From NCBI RefSeq assembly GCF_964656455.1, contig NC_135724.1, forward strand, positions 13,105,414 to 13,169,413: 64,000 bases of DNA, given 5' to 3'. The DNA is from Halichoerus grypus (Eukaryota; Chordata; Mammalia; Carnivora; Phocidae). Made by a program: the position numbers and the translations under genes. Below are positions 25,401 through 37,400 of the stretch, in pieces (within the stretch, counting starts at the first letter, position 1; the number at the start of each line of letters is the position of its first letter). Below the pieces are notes generated by a model. The model saw nothing but the letters and a program-made list of their open reading frames with translations, did no database searches and was not told the origin of the DNA.

Positions 25401-28400
25401 AAAGCAGACTTCTGACATGGGTTATAGCCAAAGATGTGGTAGCAGAGACCAAGTAAAAGCAAACTAGTCTTTGTGCCTCCCTCGAAGGTGGTGAAAAGGA
25501 AGCTGAAGCTTACCTTCTGGAGCTTCTCCTCCACAGCTCTGCTTCTCTCTCCAGCACCCCCCCGCCCTTTGTTTTGATGGAATTAGGAACTACACATTTT
25601 GGGTGGGATTATTTTGATGACAAATTGGTTCTCGAGCAGAGGGTTGGCTTTCTGATTGAAATGGAGACCAGGGAGAAGGAAGAAACTGACAAAAGGAGGG
25701 TAGTGGGCAGAGTGGGAGGACGGAGAACGGTCCGTCAGCAGGGAGGAGGGCAAACACACAGTGGTAAGGTCAGCGGGGGAATCAGCTAGTGAAGTCCCGG
25801 CCTATTAATTCTTAGAGAAAGTGGTGATCTCTGGGAGTCAGCATTGTCTTAGCAAGAACGCACAAAGCCAAATTAACTGCCTTTCCTTTTCCGCTGGGGT
25901 TATGGGATTAGTTGATTAAAGGAAAGTGAAGATATAGTTTGGTGTATTTCGATTTTTACCAATTATTTGACCCAGAGTTTCAGGAGACCATAAGCTCCAC
26001 GAGGGCAGAGACTCTCTCTGAATTGCTGACATCAGATCTTCATTCATAGACCAGTATCAGCACACAGTAGCCCCTCAATAAGTGTGTGTTGGATGAAGAA
26101 ATAAAATGATTAGGTGATTAGCCACTGGAGGTCTCCAGCCCTAGGTGGAGAGTCATTTGGCTTCATGATTGTAGGGATGACACCAGCCCCCGGAAAGGGG
26201 CGGGACTGGTTCCTCCCAGCCCTGACAGTCTGTGCCCACCCCAGGAGAGAGCTGTTCTGAAAGGCTCTTTCAGCCATAACCTTGAATCTGAGAACCAAGG
26301 CTTTGACATACCGTCTCCTATTAGCTGAGGCCACAGCCCTGACGTGTCGCAGGAGGAAGGGGCACAGAAGCAGCAGAGAAACGGCCTTGTCCGAGCAGGG
26401 TCGGCTTCAGGCTTCCTGTGGGCCAGTTACCACTTCTCGGCGTTTTCGGTGGTGTTTTTGTCTGGTCTGTGGACCACAGAGGGCAAGGCCGTGGGAGACA
26501 GTTTTTAAAGTCACTCTCTCAAAAACAAGCGGAGGAGAAATTGCTTGCTCATCAACCTCACTGCCTGGCCTGAATGCAGAGCTATTTATGAGCATAGCTG
26601 ACCTTCGGTGCTGAGTGAATGGGCTCTCTCACGCCCTGAGTGCGCTGGAGCTGGACCAGCAAAGACATCACCCTCGGCTCTTGGACTTTTCAGGGTGGCT
26701 GGCCAGGATCTTCTGCCTCCGTGCTTCTCCCGACCCTTGCAGCTCTTCCCACAGGCTTAGAACTCTGCCTCACGGAGGGACCCAGGGAGGAAAGGGCCTC
26801 GGTGACAAGATGGGGCCCTGGGATGCTCTCAGAGGCTGTTACGTGAGGAAGCAGTCTTGTCACTCCTCAGCCTCCTTGAGATACCTGGTGGCCTCCCTGC
26901 CACCAGCTGCCTGTCCACTCTCACTCCCCTGGGTGCTGTCCTGGGGCTAAACAGTGAGCCAACAGCAAATAAAATAGGGCAGCAATTTCGATGGTATGAA
27001 CTATCGCCCTAGAGCCACTTAGAATCAGGGCCAGATGAGCGTGTGGAGCAGGGCCGCTGAGGAGCAGGATCTTTGGGAAGGGTGTGTCCTGGCTGACTAG
27101 CAGGAGACTCTTCTGGAATCTTCTTGTTGGGGGTGTGTTTATGAGTAGTGAATTTCAGTGTGGGGGCCTGGTGGTGAGGTAAACAAGCCTAAGAGCCCGT
27201 GTCAAGCTGGGAAGGAGAGTTTCTGTATCTAAGTAAGGATGAGGTTGTCTTCGGGGAGGTGCTCGGTTGGTCTGACCTGGGACTCAGCCATGTTGGTTGG
27301 TTCTGTGGTGGAGGGCAGAGTGACTCTTGACCTCTTGACTCCCTAATGGGCAGAGGCTGGTTGCATGGGGAGTTCTTGATCACGCCAACTTCTCAGGGGA
27401 TCCATATAGTTGTAGGCCGGGGTCTGGGGTGGCACAAGAAGGGCCTAGGGAAAGGGTTTTGAATGATCTTCATGTATTTTGTAGATGAAATCAATAAGAA
27501 TTTCAGAGGCAGCCATTGAGGAAGCCAGATTTGCAGTCTGATGGCAGAGGAGCGGACCTGTCCCATTGGCTCGCACACAGGGCCCTAGTGGTGTCATGGT
27601 GGGGGCGGGGGGGACAAGTAGACTTCCTTTTAGCTGCCCACCTTCCTCCCGGCCCGCTCCCAGGGCCTCACCTGGCCAGGGGGTGGGCAAAACTTAGAAG
27701 GAGGCGAATCTCTGTACCTCGGGGCCAGCTGCCTTCTGAAGTAGAAGTTGTTGGGGTGGACTTTTTGCCCTTCTTTCTAAATGACCTTCGTGGAGAGGAG
27801 TTTCCGGACCCCATCAGGGCTGGTTCTCCACTTGCAGAATCACCTTGTTGGTCTGGCCAGCTTCTGAGAGAATTAGGGCAGTATTCCTTGCGTGTGCCCG
27901 GCAGCCAGGGCAGGTAAATGAGGGAAGAAGCGGAATCGTACCTTGTTTACTGAAGGGGCACGTGTTGTTTCTGGAATGCAGGTGAAGCCGTATAACGTCT
28001 ATGTCACAGTTGCCTACCCGCCAGACACAGATACCCCTGGGTTTGCAGAAGAAAACAAAACCAAGGTAAGTGTTGGCCCGTGTCTGTTTTGAGCCTTTGA
28101 CATTGTAAACCCCTTTTCCAATTTTCTGACTTTCTGACTTTCCACCCATCAGCCTGGAGTCATTTTCATCAGTGAGAAAATTGAGCTCTTTTCAATTGAC
28201 GTGCTAGGTAGAGGCCTCTGGACTTTCTGGAACTTTCATGTGGGGTCTTAGAGAATGCAGCCTGTATTTTCCAAGGCCATGATTTTTGCTAATAATCTTC
28301 AAAGGCTTACTTAATTAATAAGGTATTTTCTTTGTGATGTTGCGTATGGCCTGTATTTTTAACTAATGAGATGATACTCTTTAATAATAATATTCTCTCC

Positions 28401-31400
28401 TCTGAACTTAAACTCCTGGTTGCCGATCCTGACTTATCATTTCAAAAATGGATCTTAGGATTCCCGCATTCTGCTCATTAACTTTTCATCTCATTGCCTC
28501 GCGCCCAGCGTCCACCCAGTGCTCAGGCCGGTAACTGAGAAGCCAGCCTTAGTTCTTCTCCCACACCACTCATCCACTTGACTGAGCATCCTCTTGGTTC
28601 TCCTCTCAGAACTTTTCCTGAATAAAAGGGGCGTCTGGGTGGCTCAGATGGTTAAGCGTCTGCCTTCGGCTCAGGTCATGGTCCCAGGGTCCTGGGATCG
28701 AGCCCCGTATCGGGCTCTCTGCTCTGCAGGAAGCCTGCTTCTCCCTCTCCCACTCCCCCAGCTTGGGTTCCCTCTCTCGCTGTCTCTCTCTCTCTGTCAA
28801 ATAAATAAATAAAATCTTAAAAAAAAACCCAAAAAACAAAAAACTGCAAGTCTCAGTACTATCCTAGTAATGATAGCTGCTGATATTTTTGCCTGAACTG
28901 CTCTTAATAGTCTTCAAACTGGTCTGCCTGCTTCTGCCCCCTTCTCCCCATCCCCGTCGGTTCTTCACACAGGGGCCAGTAATCCTTTTAAAGCCTAAGT
29001 CAGTCTTGTCACTCCCCTGTTCAAACCCCTCTGCGGCAGAAAAAGCCAAAAACAAACCCAAAAAGACCCTTCTTGTGCAGCACAGTCTAATAGAATTCTC
29101 TAGAATGGAAATGTTCTATGTCTGCACTCTCCAATATGGTAGTCACATTGTGGCTGTTGAACACTTGAAATGTGGCTAGTGGGACTCCCCATCATAAAAC
29201 TGAATTTTTAATGTAATTTAATGTAATTTTGACTCATTTAAAATTAGCATTACAAAGCACACGTTGGAATATGTTATGTATTGGTGAGTGTGGTTTCGCT
29301 GGTTCCCATCATGCCTACAGTAGAATCCAGAGGTCTTGAGGCTTACTGGGTCCTGCACTGTCTGGACCTTGGCCACCTGTCCACAGCGTTGTCTCCTCTT
29401 CTTGGCTTCAGCCATACCAGAGCCCCGTCTGTTCCTTGAGCTTGCCCAGCCTTTGGTCTTGCTTTGCTCTTGCTTTCCTCTCTCTCTGGATGTTCAAGTG
29501 GCTTAATTCCTTGCTGCTGCTGCTTCTTTTTGTTTTTTTATAGATTTTATTTATTTATTTGTCAGAGAGAGAGCACAAGCAGGGGGAGTGGCAGGCAGAG
29601 GGAGAAGCAGGCTCCCCGCTGAGCAGGGAGCCCAAGGCAGGGCTCGATCCCGGGACTCTGGGATCATGACCTGAGCCGAAGGCAGACACTTAGCTGACTG
29701 AGCCCCCCAGGTGTTCCCCCCTTGCTTCTTTGTCTCTCTACAGACTTCACCCTGAGAGGCCTTCCCTGACCCTCTGTATCTCATACATCACTCCCTTGGA
29801 ATATTCACCATCCTTTCCTCTGGCTTTATTTTTCTTTATAATGCTTATCACCACTGGACATTTACATTATATATAATGACAGTCATGCTGAGCTGAATGC
29901 AAGCTTTGCGCTTTGTTCCAAGGAGCCTCTTCTTTGCCTTGATGTGTAGTGGGGCACCCTGCGAGCAAATGAATCAAGTGGAGAAGAAAGGAATCGATCC
30001 GAACTTACTACCTTGAATGGGTGTTGATTGGTTTTCTTCTCCTTTATAGTAAGTGTGAGGCCCTGCGGCATGAAAATTGGCCCTTACGCTCCACGGACTG
30101 TATATTTGCAAAAAGATGTTATGATTTAGAAGGTTTTTTTTCCCTATTCATTTCTCTTTGGCTCTGCCTCTTAAGATTACCACTATTGCAAAGAAGTAAA
30201 TTTAAGCCAAATGCCCTGTCTTAGAATAAGCAGGGGTCTGCTAAGCGGATTTGCAACATTTGTTAACAGTCTTTTCGTTGGAAGCCAAAGCTGACAAAGA
30301 GTGGTGATTTCCCCGTGAAGATTTGATTTTGATGTTAAGTTGGGTTTTTTCCCTCCAGTAGTGCAGTGTTGACCCGACTTCTTTGGATAAATCAAATTCT
30401 GTGTTGGTGTGTAAGCCCTTTAGGGGGCGCCATAGTGCTTTTAAATCTAACGTGTGTCTGGCCCCGTTTTGCCTGCCTGGTGGTCTGGAAGAAGGAACGG
30501 CCCCTTCAGAAGAGCCTTGCTCTTAATTCAGGTTCATCAAGAAATGTTTTACTTTTATGAAGTGCTATGCTTTTCTAATTTAAGAAAATACATTCTGTGT
30601 TTTTATTTTAATATTCTCAAGCCTACATGGTAAATAAAATTTACAGTTTCATGCAGTTTAAGGCTTTATTTTTAGAACTTCTAATTGAAACTCCCTTTTA
30701 AAGAATTTCTGAGCACATGTTCATGTCACTGTAAAGAAGATTAAAAAAGAAAAAAGAAAAAGAAAAGCCCTGGCCCACAAGGAACTTAGGAGGTAAAATG
30801 CAAATATACACATAGCTGTAATATCTATTAAGGCAGAAATATGCAGAGATGAGAAAGTACTGCCAGGTGAGAATTCAGGAAAGGCTTTTTGAACTAGGTG
30901 GCCGTTGAGAGGGACCTTTAGCCACCTCGGATTTGGGGTTCTGATGCACCAGCGCGATAATGAGCACCCAGCCATGCCCAGGGCCTCTCAGTGTTTTCTG
31001 TCCCATCCTCCTTCTTGTTGCCGCCTCTGCGGGTCTTCTAAGAAACAGCTGTGTTGTTGAACAGGGGCTGGGCTGGGGCTCTCTCTGCCCAGGGCCTCAG
31101 CTCTGTCTCTGCTGGCCTGGGAATATTTGGTCAGAACGGAGATGCTGGTCGTAAGGCAAACTTGCTCAGGGCGCATGGTCTAGGCTCTGCATAAACACAG
31201 CTGGTCAGGTGGCCCGCAGTGAGGATTCCCCCAGACTTGGACCCGTGATGTGGTCTCATTCTAGCTTTGGTGGTCATCGCTGGAGCCGAGACCACACATT
31301 GTCCCACGGAGAGCGGCAGGGGCCTCCTTGTCTCACTCCAGCCACTGGATTGAATTTTATACAGGGACCAGGTAGAAACTGATTTAGAATCTGGACAGAC

Positions 31401-34400
31401 CTGATTCCTAAAAGTAGGAATCTGCTCAAAGGTAGAAAGCTGGAATTCTTTATAAAGTAGGGGAGAGACGGTTGTGAGAATTATTTGTTCTTGAATTTAA
31501 TGGCTGATAATGGTATTGATACGTCTGTTTTTTCCCACCTTTAGCCTTTGGAGACTCGTCTGATTTCAGAGACCGTATCTGTTTGCAAACCAGAGCAAGT
31601 GGCCAAACAAATTGTTAAAGACGCCATAGTAAGTACAATCCTTATTTTCTTTCTTAATAGTTTTAGTACTAGATTTCTGAAAAGAAATACTATATTTGTC
31701 CCAGGGCTTATTTCAAAACATAAATTACTGTGTCTTTTTGGTCAGATTCATATCTAATATTGGACTGTTTTTTCCCCTGAGATACTTTATTGATTCCATG
31801 TTAATTCATAGGCTCCTGGAAACTAATTATATATCTTAACCCTAGGAACAGATTGATGAGTAAGGATGCCTGGGAACTTTGGTTCTTTCAGAAGAACACG
31901 AGACTTCCCTGTTGTGTGTAAATGATGTGTCCTATATCCTGTCGATGGCCCGCCGCCTTCTTTCTGCTTTCCCACAGTACTTGCCATTGTAGATGAGTTT
32001 AGGTACTTTATTAAATGCCGGACTCGTTGATTAAGGACTTTTTTCTTTCACCTTCCTGCTTCCCAATATCATTTTCCCAAATGTTCACTAATAAGGACGT
32101 GTGTCCGGGCTACTGAGTTTATTTGGAGTCAAAAGTGGAAACCATGTGCCTGCCATTTTGTAGAACCCATATACATGCCCCACAGACTTTTGATGACATC
32201 CTGTTGACCCACACGTAGAACAACATGCACTAATAGGGGTGTCGGTAAGCTTTAGGCCTCCACCGCATGTAGGAAATTTGAGGACCCTCAGAATGAGGTG
32301 TCAGCAAGCCGTGCAGCTGCCCTGAGGACCGCATGCACTGTGAGCACGAGCCCAGACTGAGCAGAATACAAGAAACACCCGACCACCCAACTCTCTGAAG
32401 ATCCACACAGACGTTGGAAGCGCTGTGCCCTGACTGTGTTTGGAGGCCTAGAAAGATGGTCCTGGTGGATTAGGATGGTGTTTCCTGCTCTCCTCAAGTC
32501 ACAGCAAACACACTCAGTGTTTTCAATGATCTGAAATAGCTCTTTGTGTTTCGGTAGTATTCATTTAGTCTGGTGGTCTTCAAACTTCATTTCTTGACCA
32601 CTTTGCACACGAAACTGTTGACAGTCCCAGAGACTTCTTTACATGTTTGTATTTATCCATAGTTGCCATATTAGAAATTAAAACTGCATAGTCTTTTTTT
32701 TTTTTTAAAGATTTTATTTATTTGAGAGAAAGAGAGAGAGAGAGCACAAGCAGGGGGAGTGGCAAAAGCAGAGGGAGAAGCAGGCTCCCTGCTGAACAGG
32801 GAGCCCCATGCAGGACTCGATCCCAGGATCCTGGGATCATGACCCAAGCCAAGGGCAGACGCTCAACCAACTGAGCCTCCCAGGTGCTCCAAAACTGCAT
32901 AATCTAAAAAATACTTATTTATTAATCCATTTAAAGTAGCCACAGTAAACCCATTACATTTTAATGGAATCTTTCTACCATGATAATTTTCCAAAATAAA
33001 ACATTAGTGTGAAGAGTGCCTTTGTTTTACGTTTCACCAGTCTCTTTAATGTTGGTGTTGATAGAAGACAGCTGGATTCTCACGGCTGCTTCCATATTCA
33101 CTCTGCTGTAATATGTTTTTTGGAGTGAAGGATATAAAGAAAATCTGCCCTTAGATATGTAGTTAGGAAAGGGAGGAATATTTAATGGACTTTTCAGATA
33201 ATTGTGGACATTCTTTTTTGATATTAAACCCAAACTGGATGAATAGTAGTTTCTTAAAGGTTAATTACAGCGTGGAGTTGGAAACTACATTAATGAACTT
33301 TTTGTTCTCTGTTACATTAAATTCCGTTGGTCTTTGCACTTCTCATGTTTTGTACCCATTCATGATTTTGTAACATTATGCATTAGTCATTTGGAAAATA
33401 TGGGTTCACTGAGTTATCAGAAAAATTACATCCATTCATAACACTGCTGGTCTGATCATAAAAGTCTACATATTGGGAAGCTGACAATCTCACAATGGTA
33501 GATAGGTTTTCACAAATCTTAATTTTTCCTTGAAAGCTCAGATTTTAACATTGACCATAAAAGCTGCCAATTCTCCTTGAAGTGACAGGCTCATTTTATT
33601 CATTTTCCACAAAATGTCTTCCAAATACCCAAGTCTGAATAACATAGATTAAGTTTCATGACTTAAACAGTTGGAGGAGGGCCTTTCTGCAGGGCAGCCG
33701 TCCCCCTTGGGTGCAGAACACAGCAGAAGGCACTGGGTGTGTATTCTCTTTTTGTCACCTAGAGTATAAAGACTTGCCTGTAAGGGTTGAGATTTAATAA
33801 AATGATTAATTTTATAGCTTTATCAAGGGCATTTTAAAGTAAAACTGACCTTTTAAAATCTTTGAAAGATTTTAAAATTTCCGTTTACTTATTGCTCCAA
33901 GTGTGGGTGGCCGTGGAGAGACATCGCTACTGCGATTTGTGCTAATGAGCCAGCAGTTTTGTCCATCAACGCAAATGTCAGTGAAAAGGCAGTTAAGGTC
34001 TTAGTATTATTATGACAATCATTTTGTCCTCCTGGATCCTCTGAAAGGGTCTCAGGACCCCCAGTGTTCATGGACCCACATTGTGAGAACCTCCTGTGTA
34101 GCCATTCCGGCCCATCTCCCAAGGCCATGTTTGTTGGCTCAGCTTTGACGTAAGCTGTTACGCTCGTATGCCACCTAAAGTGGACGCACTTCATTGTTTC
34201 TTTTTTTTAATTTAATTTTTTTTTTTTTTGAGAGAGAGAGCGTGTGAGCAAGCAGGGGAGGGGCAGAGGGAGAGGAAGTGAGAGAGAACCTTAAGCAGGC
34301 TTCTTACCCGTTGTGTAGCCCCACATGGGTCTCGATCTCAGGACCCTGAGATCATGACCTGATCTCACATCAAAAGTTGGACACTTAACCGACTGAGCCA

Positions 34401-37400
34401 GCCAGGCGCCCCGCACACTTCATTGTCTTGATGTGTTGATTCCTTTTCTGGTTACTACTGTTGCCTCTTTTCTCCTCCTTCTATTTTAGCAAGGGAATTT
34501 TAACAGTTCCATTGGCTCAGACGGGTACATGCTGTCGTCCCTGACCTGTGGAATGGCACCTGTAACTTCTATTACTGAAGGGCTCCAGCAGGTGAGCTAT
34601 GCTTACACCACCAGACAGACGGGCTGACAGACAGACAGTGCCTCTCGTTAAAACCCAATGAGAAAAGGTTAACAGAAGACTTGGTAACTTTATCTGGGGA
34701 TGTGAAGGACTTTTACTGCAGTGGCAGCGATAAGAAACTAGGACATGGGTGAAAGACAGCACCTGGGGCGTTCAGCGAGGGAAGTAGTCTTCTGCGCTCT
34801 GGGCACCGTGGATATAGAGGGGGAATGTTGTCTCTGCTGTTGGGGTGTCACTCAGGTTCTTAGGTGAGGGACACTGGTCCGAGGATTTGCGGTAGAGTGA
34901 TGTAGGGTACCGGGCATCAGACCAGAACCCCTCTTCTAGGTGAGTCAGGTCACAGGCAACTATGCTTAGGGAGGTCCAAGTCCAGGATTCAATGCAGACC
35001 CTACTCTTAGGTGAGCTCTGGTTCCTCCAGGCCACACGGAAGTTAACTGCTGGTTGATGCGCTGGGTGCTATGTTTGCTGCTGGAGAATCGGGGGGGAGC
35101 AACCTCTCCAGCCCCCCAGGGGCTCACAGGCTAGTGGGAGAGACGGACAGAGAGGTGGTACTAATGCAGTGTAATAGAACAAGTAATAATAGAGGGCTGG
35201 CTCTGCACAGACCTGGTGATGGGTGGTGGAGTGTAGAGGGAGGGCTGGGAGGCTGCCTGAAAAGGGGCTGTCTACCCTGGTGGGTAGTTTATAACCAAGT
35301 ACTAAGCTATGTGCAGTAGACCATGTTCAGACTAAAAACCCGAATGACTTGTGTGTGGACTTCCTTCACTCTTCTCTTCCATGACTCTGTTGACTCTCTC
35401 TTAGAGGTAGATGCTGTATTCCATGTAAGCTCTCTGAGGACGGCCCCTCACAGCCCGTGGCTGGCACGTAGTGGGAACCTCAGGTCCCCGAGTAGAGCAA
35501 ATGCATTAAGTCCATGCATTCTGTGTGGCCATCTTGTCCCTTCTCCCGTTTCCACATGAGTGATGCCCAACATAAAACTTCAGCCCATAGCTATTTCCTC
35601 CACTCCAGTTCTGTATAAATTTCTCTAAGGTGTTTTCCCAGGGCTGTGACCTCACATCTCCAGTTCCACATGCCTGCAATAAAGCTGTGTTTCCCAGCAT
35701 CCCGTCCCGACCTCCCCATCACCGAGTCTGTATTGTCTCCACTATCGGGATCCATGTTCATGTTCACTCAAGAGCCCAACGAGGAAGAGGGGGTCATCCT
35801 GGACCCCCTCCTGCCCCTCATGTGAGGGGTCAGGTTCATCTCTCCTCCCTCCAGTCCTGGCTCCCCTCCTTTCCCAGCCCCACTGCTGTTCCGCCTGTTC
35901 AGGCCTGGGACACTGCAGTCAGCTCCCTGCCTGGGTCTCACGCTCTGTGATTCAGAGGAGGTCACCTGGGGGCCCATGGGCCTATAGAATGTTTTGTTTG
36001 GTTCATCTGGTATATGAGTGTGTGTGTTGAAATAAAATGGTTTTAAAATTAGATTTTCCACAAAAAGTCCAGATTTCGGACTTTTTGTGGGAAATCAGAG
36101 GCCCGACAGTACAGGGTCTGCATTCTCAGCTGGCAGTAATCAGCTGGGGCAGTGGGCAGCCGCTCTGTTCTACGGGCCACGGCCCCCCATCCCAGGGGCT
36201 CACAGCACCTGCCCAGGCCCGGGTGCAGTGACTGTCATCACATTTGCATGCGGGCTTTCTGAACTGCAAGTCCACCTTGCAGGGCAACCCTCAGTGCCTC
36301 CCCAGTAAGGCTTCCACTTCATCACGTGATATAACCCTCTGACCTTCGACCTCACTCACCTTCCTGCCCCTCATCCTCTTTCCATGACTTCGTCTCTGTC
36401 CCTCCATCCCCAGCCTTCCTCTGTCTGACCAACTTCCAGTCTTCCTTCAGGTCTCACCTTAAGTGTTGCTTTTTCCAGAAAACTCCAAGACCGTTAAATT
36501 GCTTAGACTGAACTATTTTAGCATTTTGGTATGCTGTGTTCTAATTGCTTTTTCTTGATTTTTTTTCTTAAATAATAGACTTCATTTTTTAAGGCAGTTT
36601 TATGTTGATAGAAAGCGTGAGTTGAAATTACAGAGTTCCCATACACCCTCTCCCAGTCCCCACCAGACTCCCCCGTTACCAGCATCTTGCATTAGCACGG
36701 TGCGTTGGCACAGTTGTGAGCCAATGTGCAGACGCCATTATTGACTGAAGTCCATGGTTTACATTGGTGTTGACTCTCGGTGTCACACATCTTTCCCATG
36801 GGTTTTGACAAGTGTATGCTGACATGTATGTCTGCTGACACGTGTCCACTGTGACGTTGTCACACGGAGTCGTTCCCCAGCCCGAACATTCACCCATGCT
36901 CCTCCTGCTCATCCCTCCCTCCTTTTCCCGGACCCCTGGCAGCCACTGATCTCTTCGCTGTCCCCGTCGTTTTGCCTTATTCCAGCTTCCCTTTGGTTCT
37001 TTCGTTTTTCAAAGTTATCCTTGCGTACTCTTCAGAGAACCAGTGTTTTCAAGGCTCTGTGGGAACAACAGCGGCCCCAATGCCACTTGCCCCCCCTTCG
37101 CCTTTCTCAGATGTAGCCGCACTGTTCTGTGGGCTGGGCCTCCACGTCTCCATCTAGAGTGCGTCCGGAGTGTAGACTTATGTGGGCACCTCCACGCCTC
37201 CATCTAGAGTGCATCCAGAGTGTAGACTTACGTGGGCACCTCCACGTCTCCATCTAGAGCACGTCCAGAGTGTAGACTTACGTGGGCACCTCCACGTCTC
37301 CATCTAGAGTGTGTCTGGATTGTAGACTTACGTGGGCACCTCCACGCCTCCATCTAGAGCGCATCCAGAGTGTAGACTTACATGGGCACCTCCACGTCTC

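Larger units (their letters stand above)
22773..27981 (+). other. KDSR: KDSR intron 6 (5209 bp)
   Basis: Contains an 8-bp-TSD hAT element at 23650-23872, a MIR near 24185-24330, a Can-SINE at 25213-25397 and an L2 3' end near 25975-26105. From 26110 to 27950 the sequence is moderately GC-rich, with several open frames that resemble no protein I know. Confidence 0.85.
28375..29880 (+). mobile_element. L2 remnant (sense), nested with younger elements
   Basis: Sense L2 stretches include TGGTCTGCCTGCTTCTGCCC near 28920, CTTGTCACTCCCCTGTTCAA near 29006, and GAGAGGCCTTCCCTGACC near 29755. Can-SINEs at 28628 and 29532 and a hAT-type fragment at about 29110-29300 interrupt it. Confidence 0.65.
28066..31544 (+). 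other. KDSR: KDSR intron 7 (3479 bp)
   Basis: About 1.5 kb (28375-29880) is a sense L2 remnant broken by two Can-SINEs and a hAT-type fragment. A further antisense L2 piece lies near 30770-30960. The remainder has no assignable element. Confidence 0.82.
31629..34489 (+). other. KDSR: KDSR intron 8 (2861 bp)
   Basis: More than half is a degenerate hAT-Charlie element (about 32565-34095) carrying a Can-SINE at 32695-32890. A second Can-SINE (34200-34412) lies 77 bases before exon 9. The stretch 31629-32560 shows nothing recognisable. Confidence 0.83.

Noticed and set aside
26110..27917. Cluster of open frames in KDSR intron 6
   Set aside because: Moderately GC-rich intron with an L2 end at its start. 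Frames are short, overlap on both strands and have no recognisable motif.
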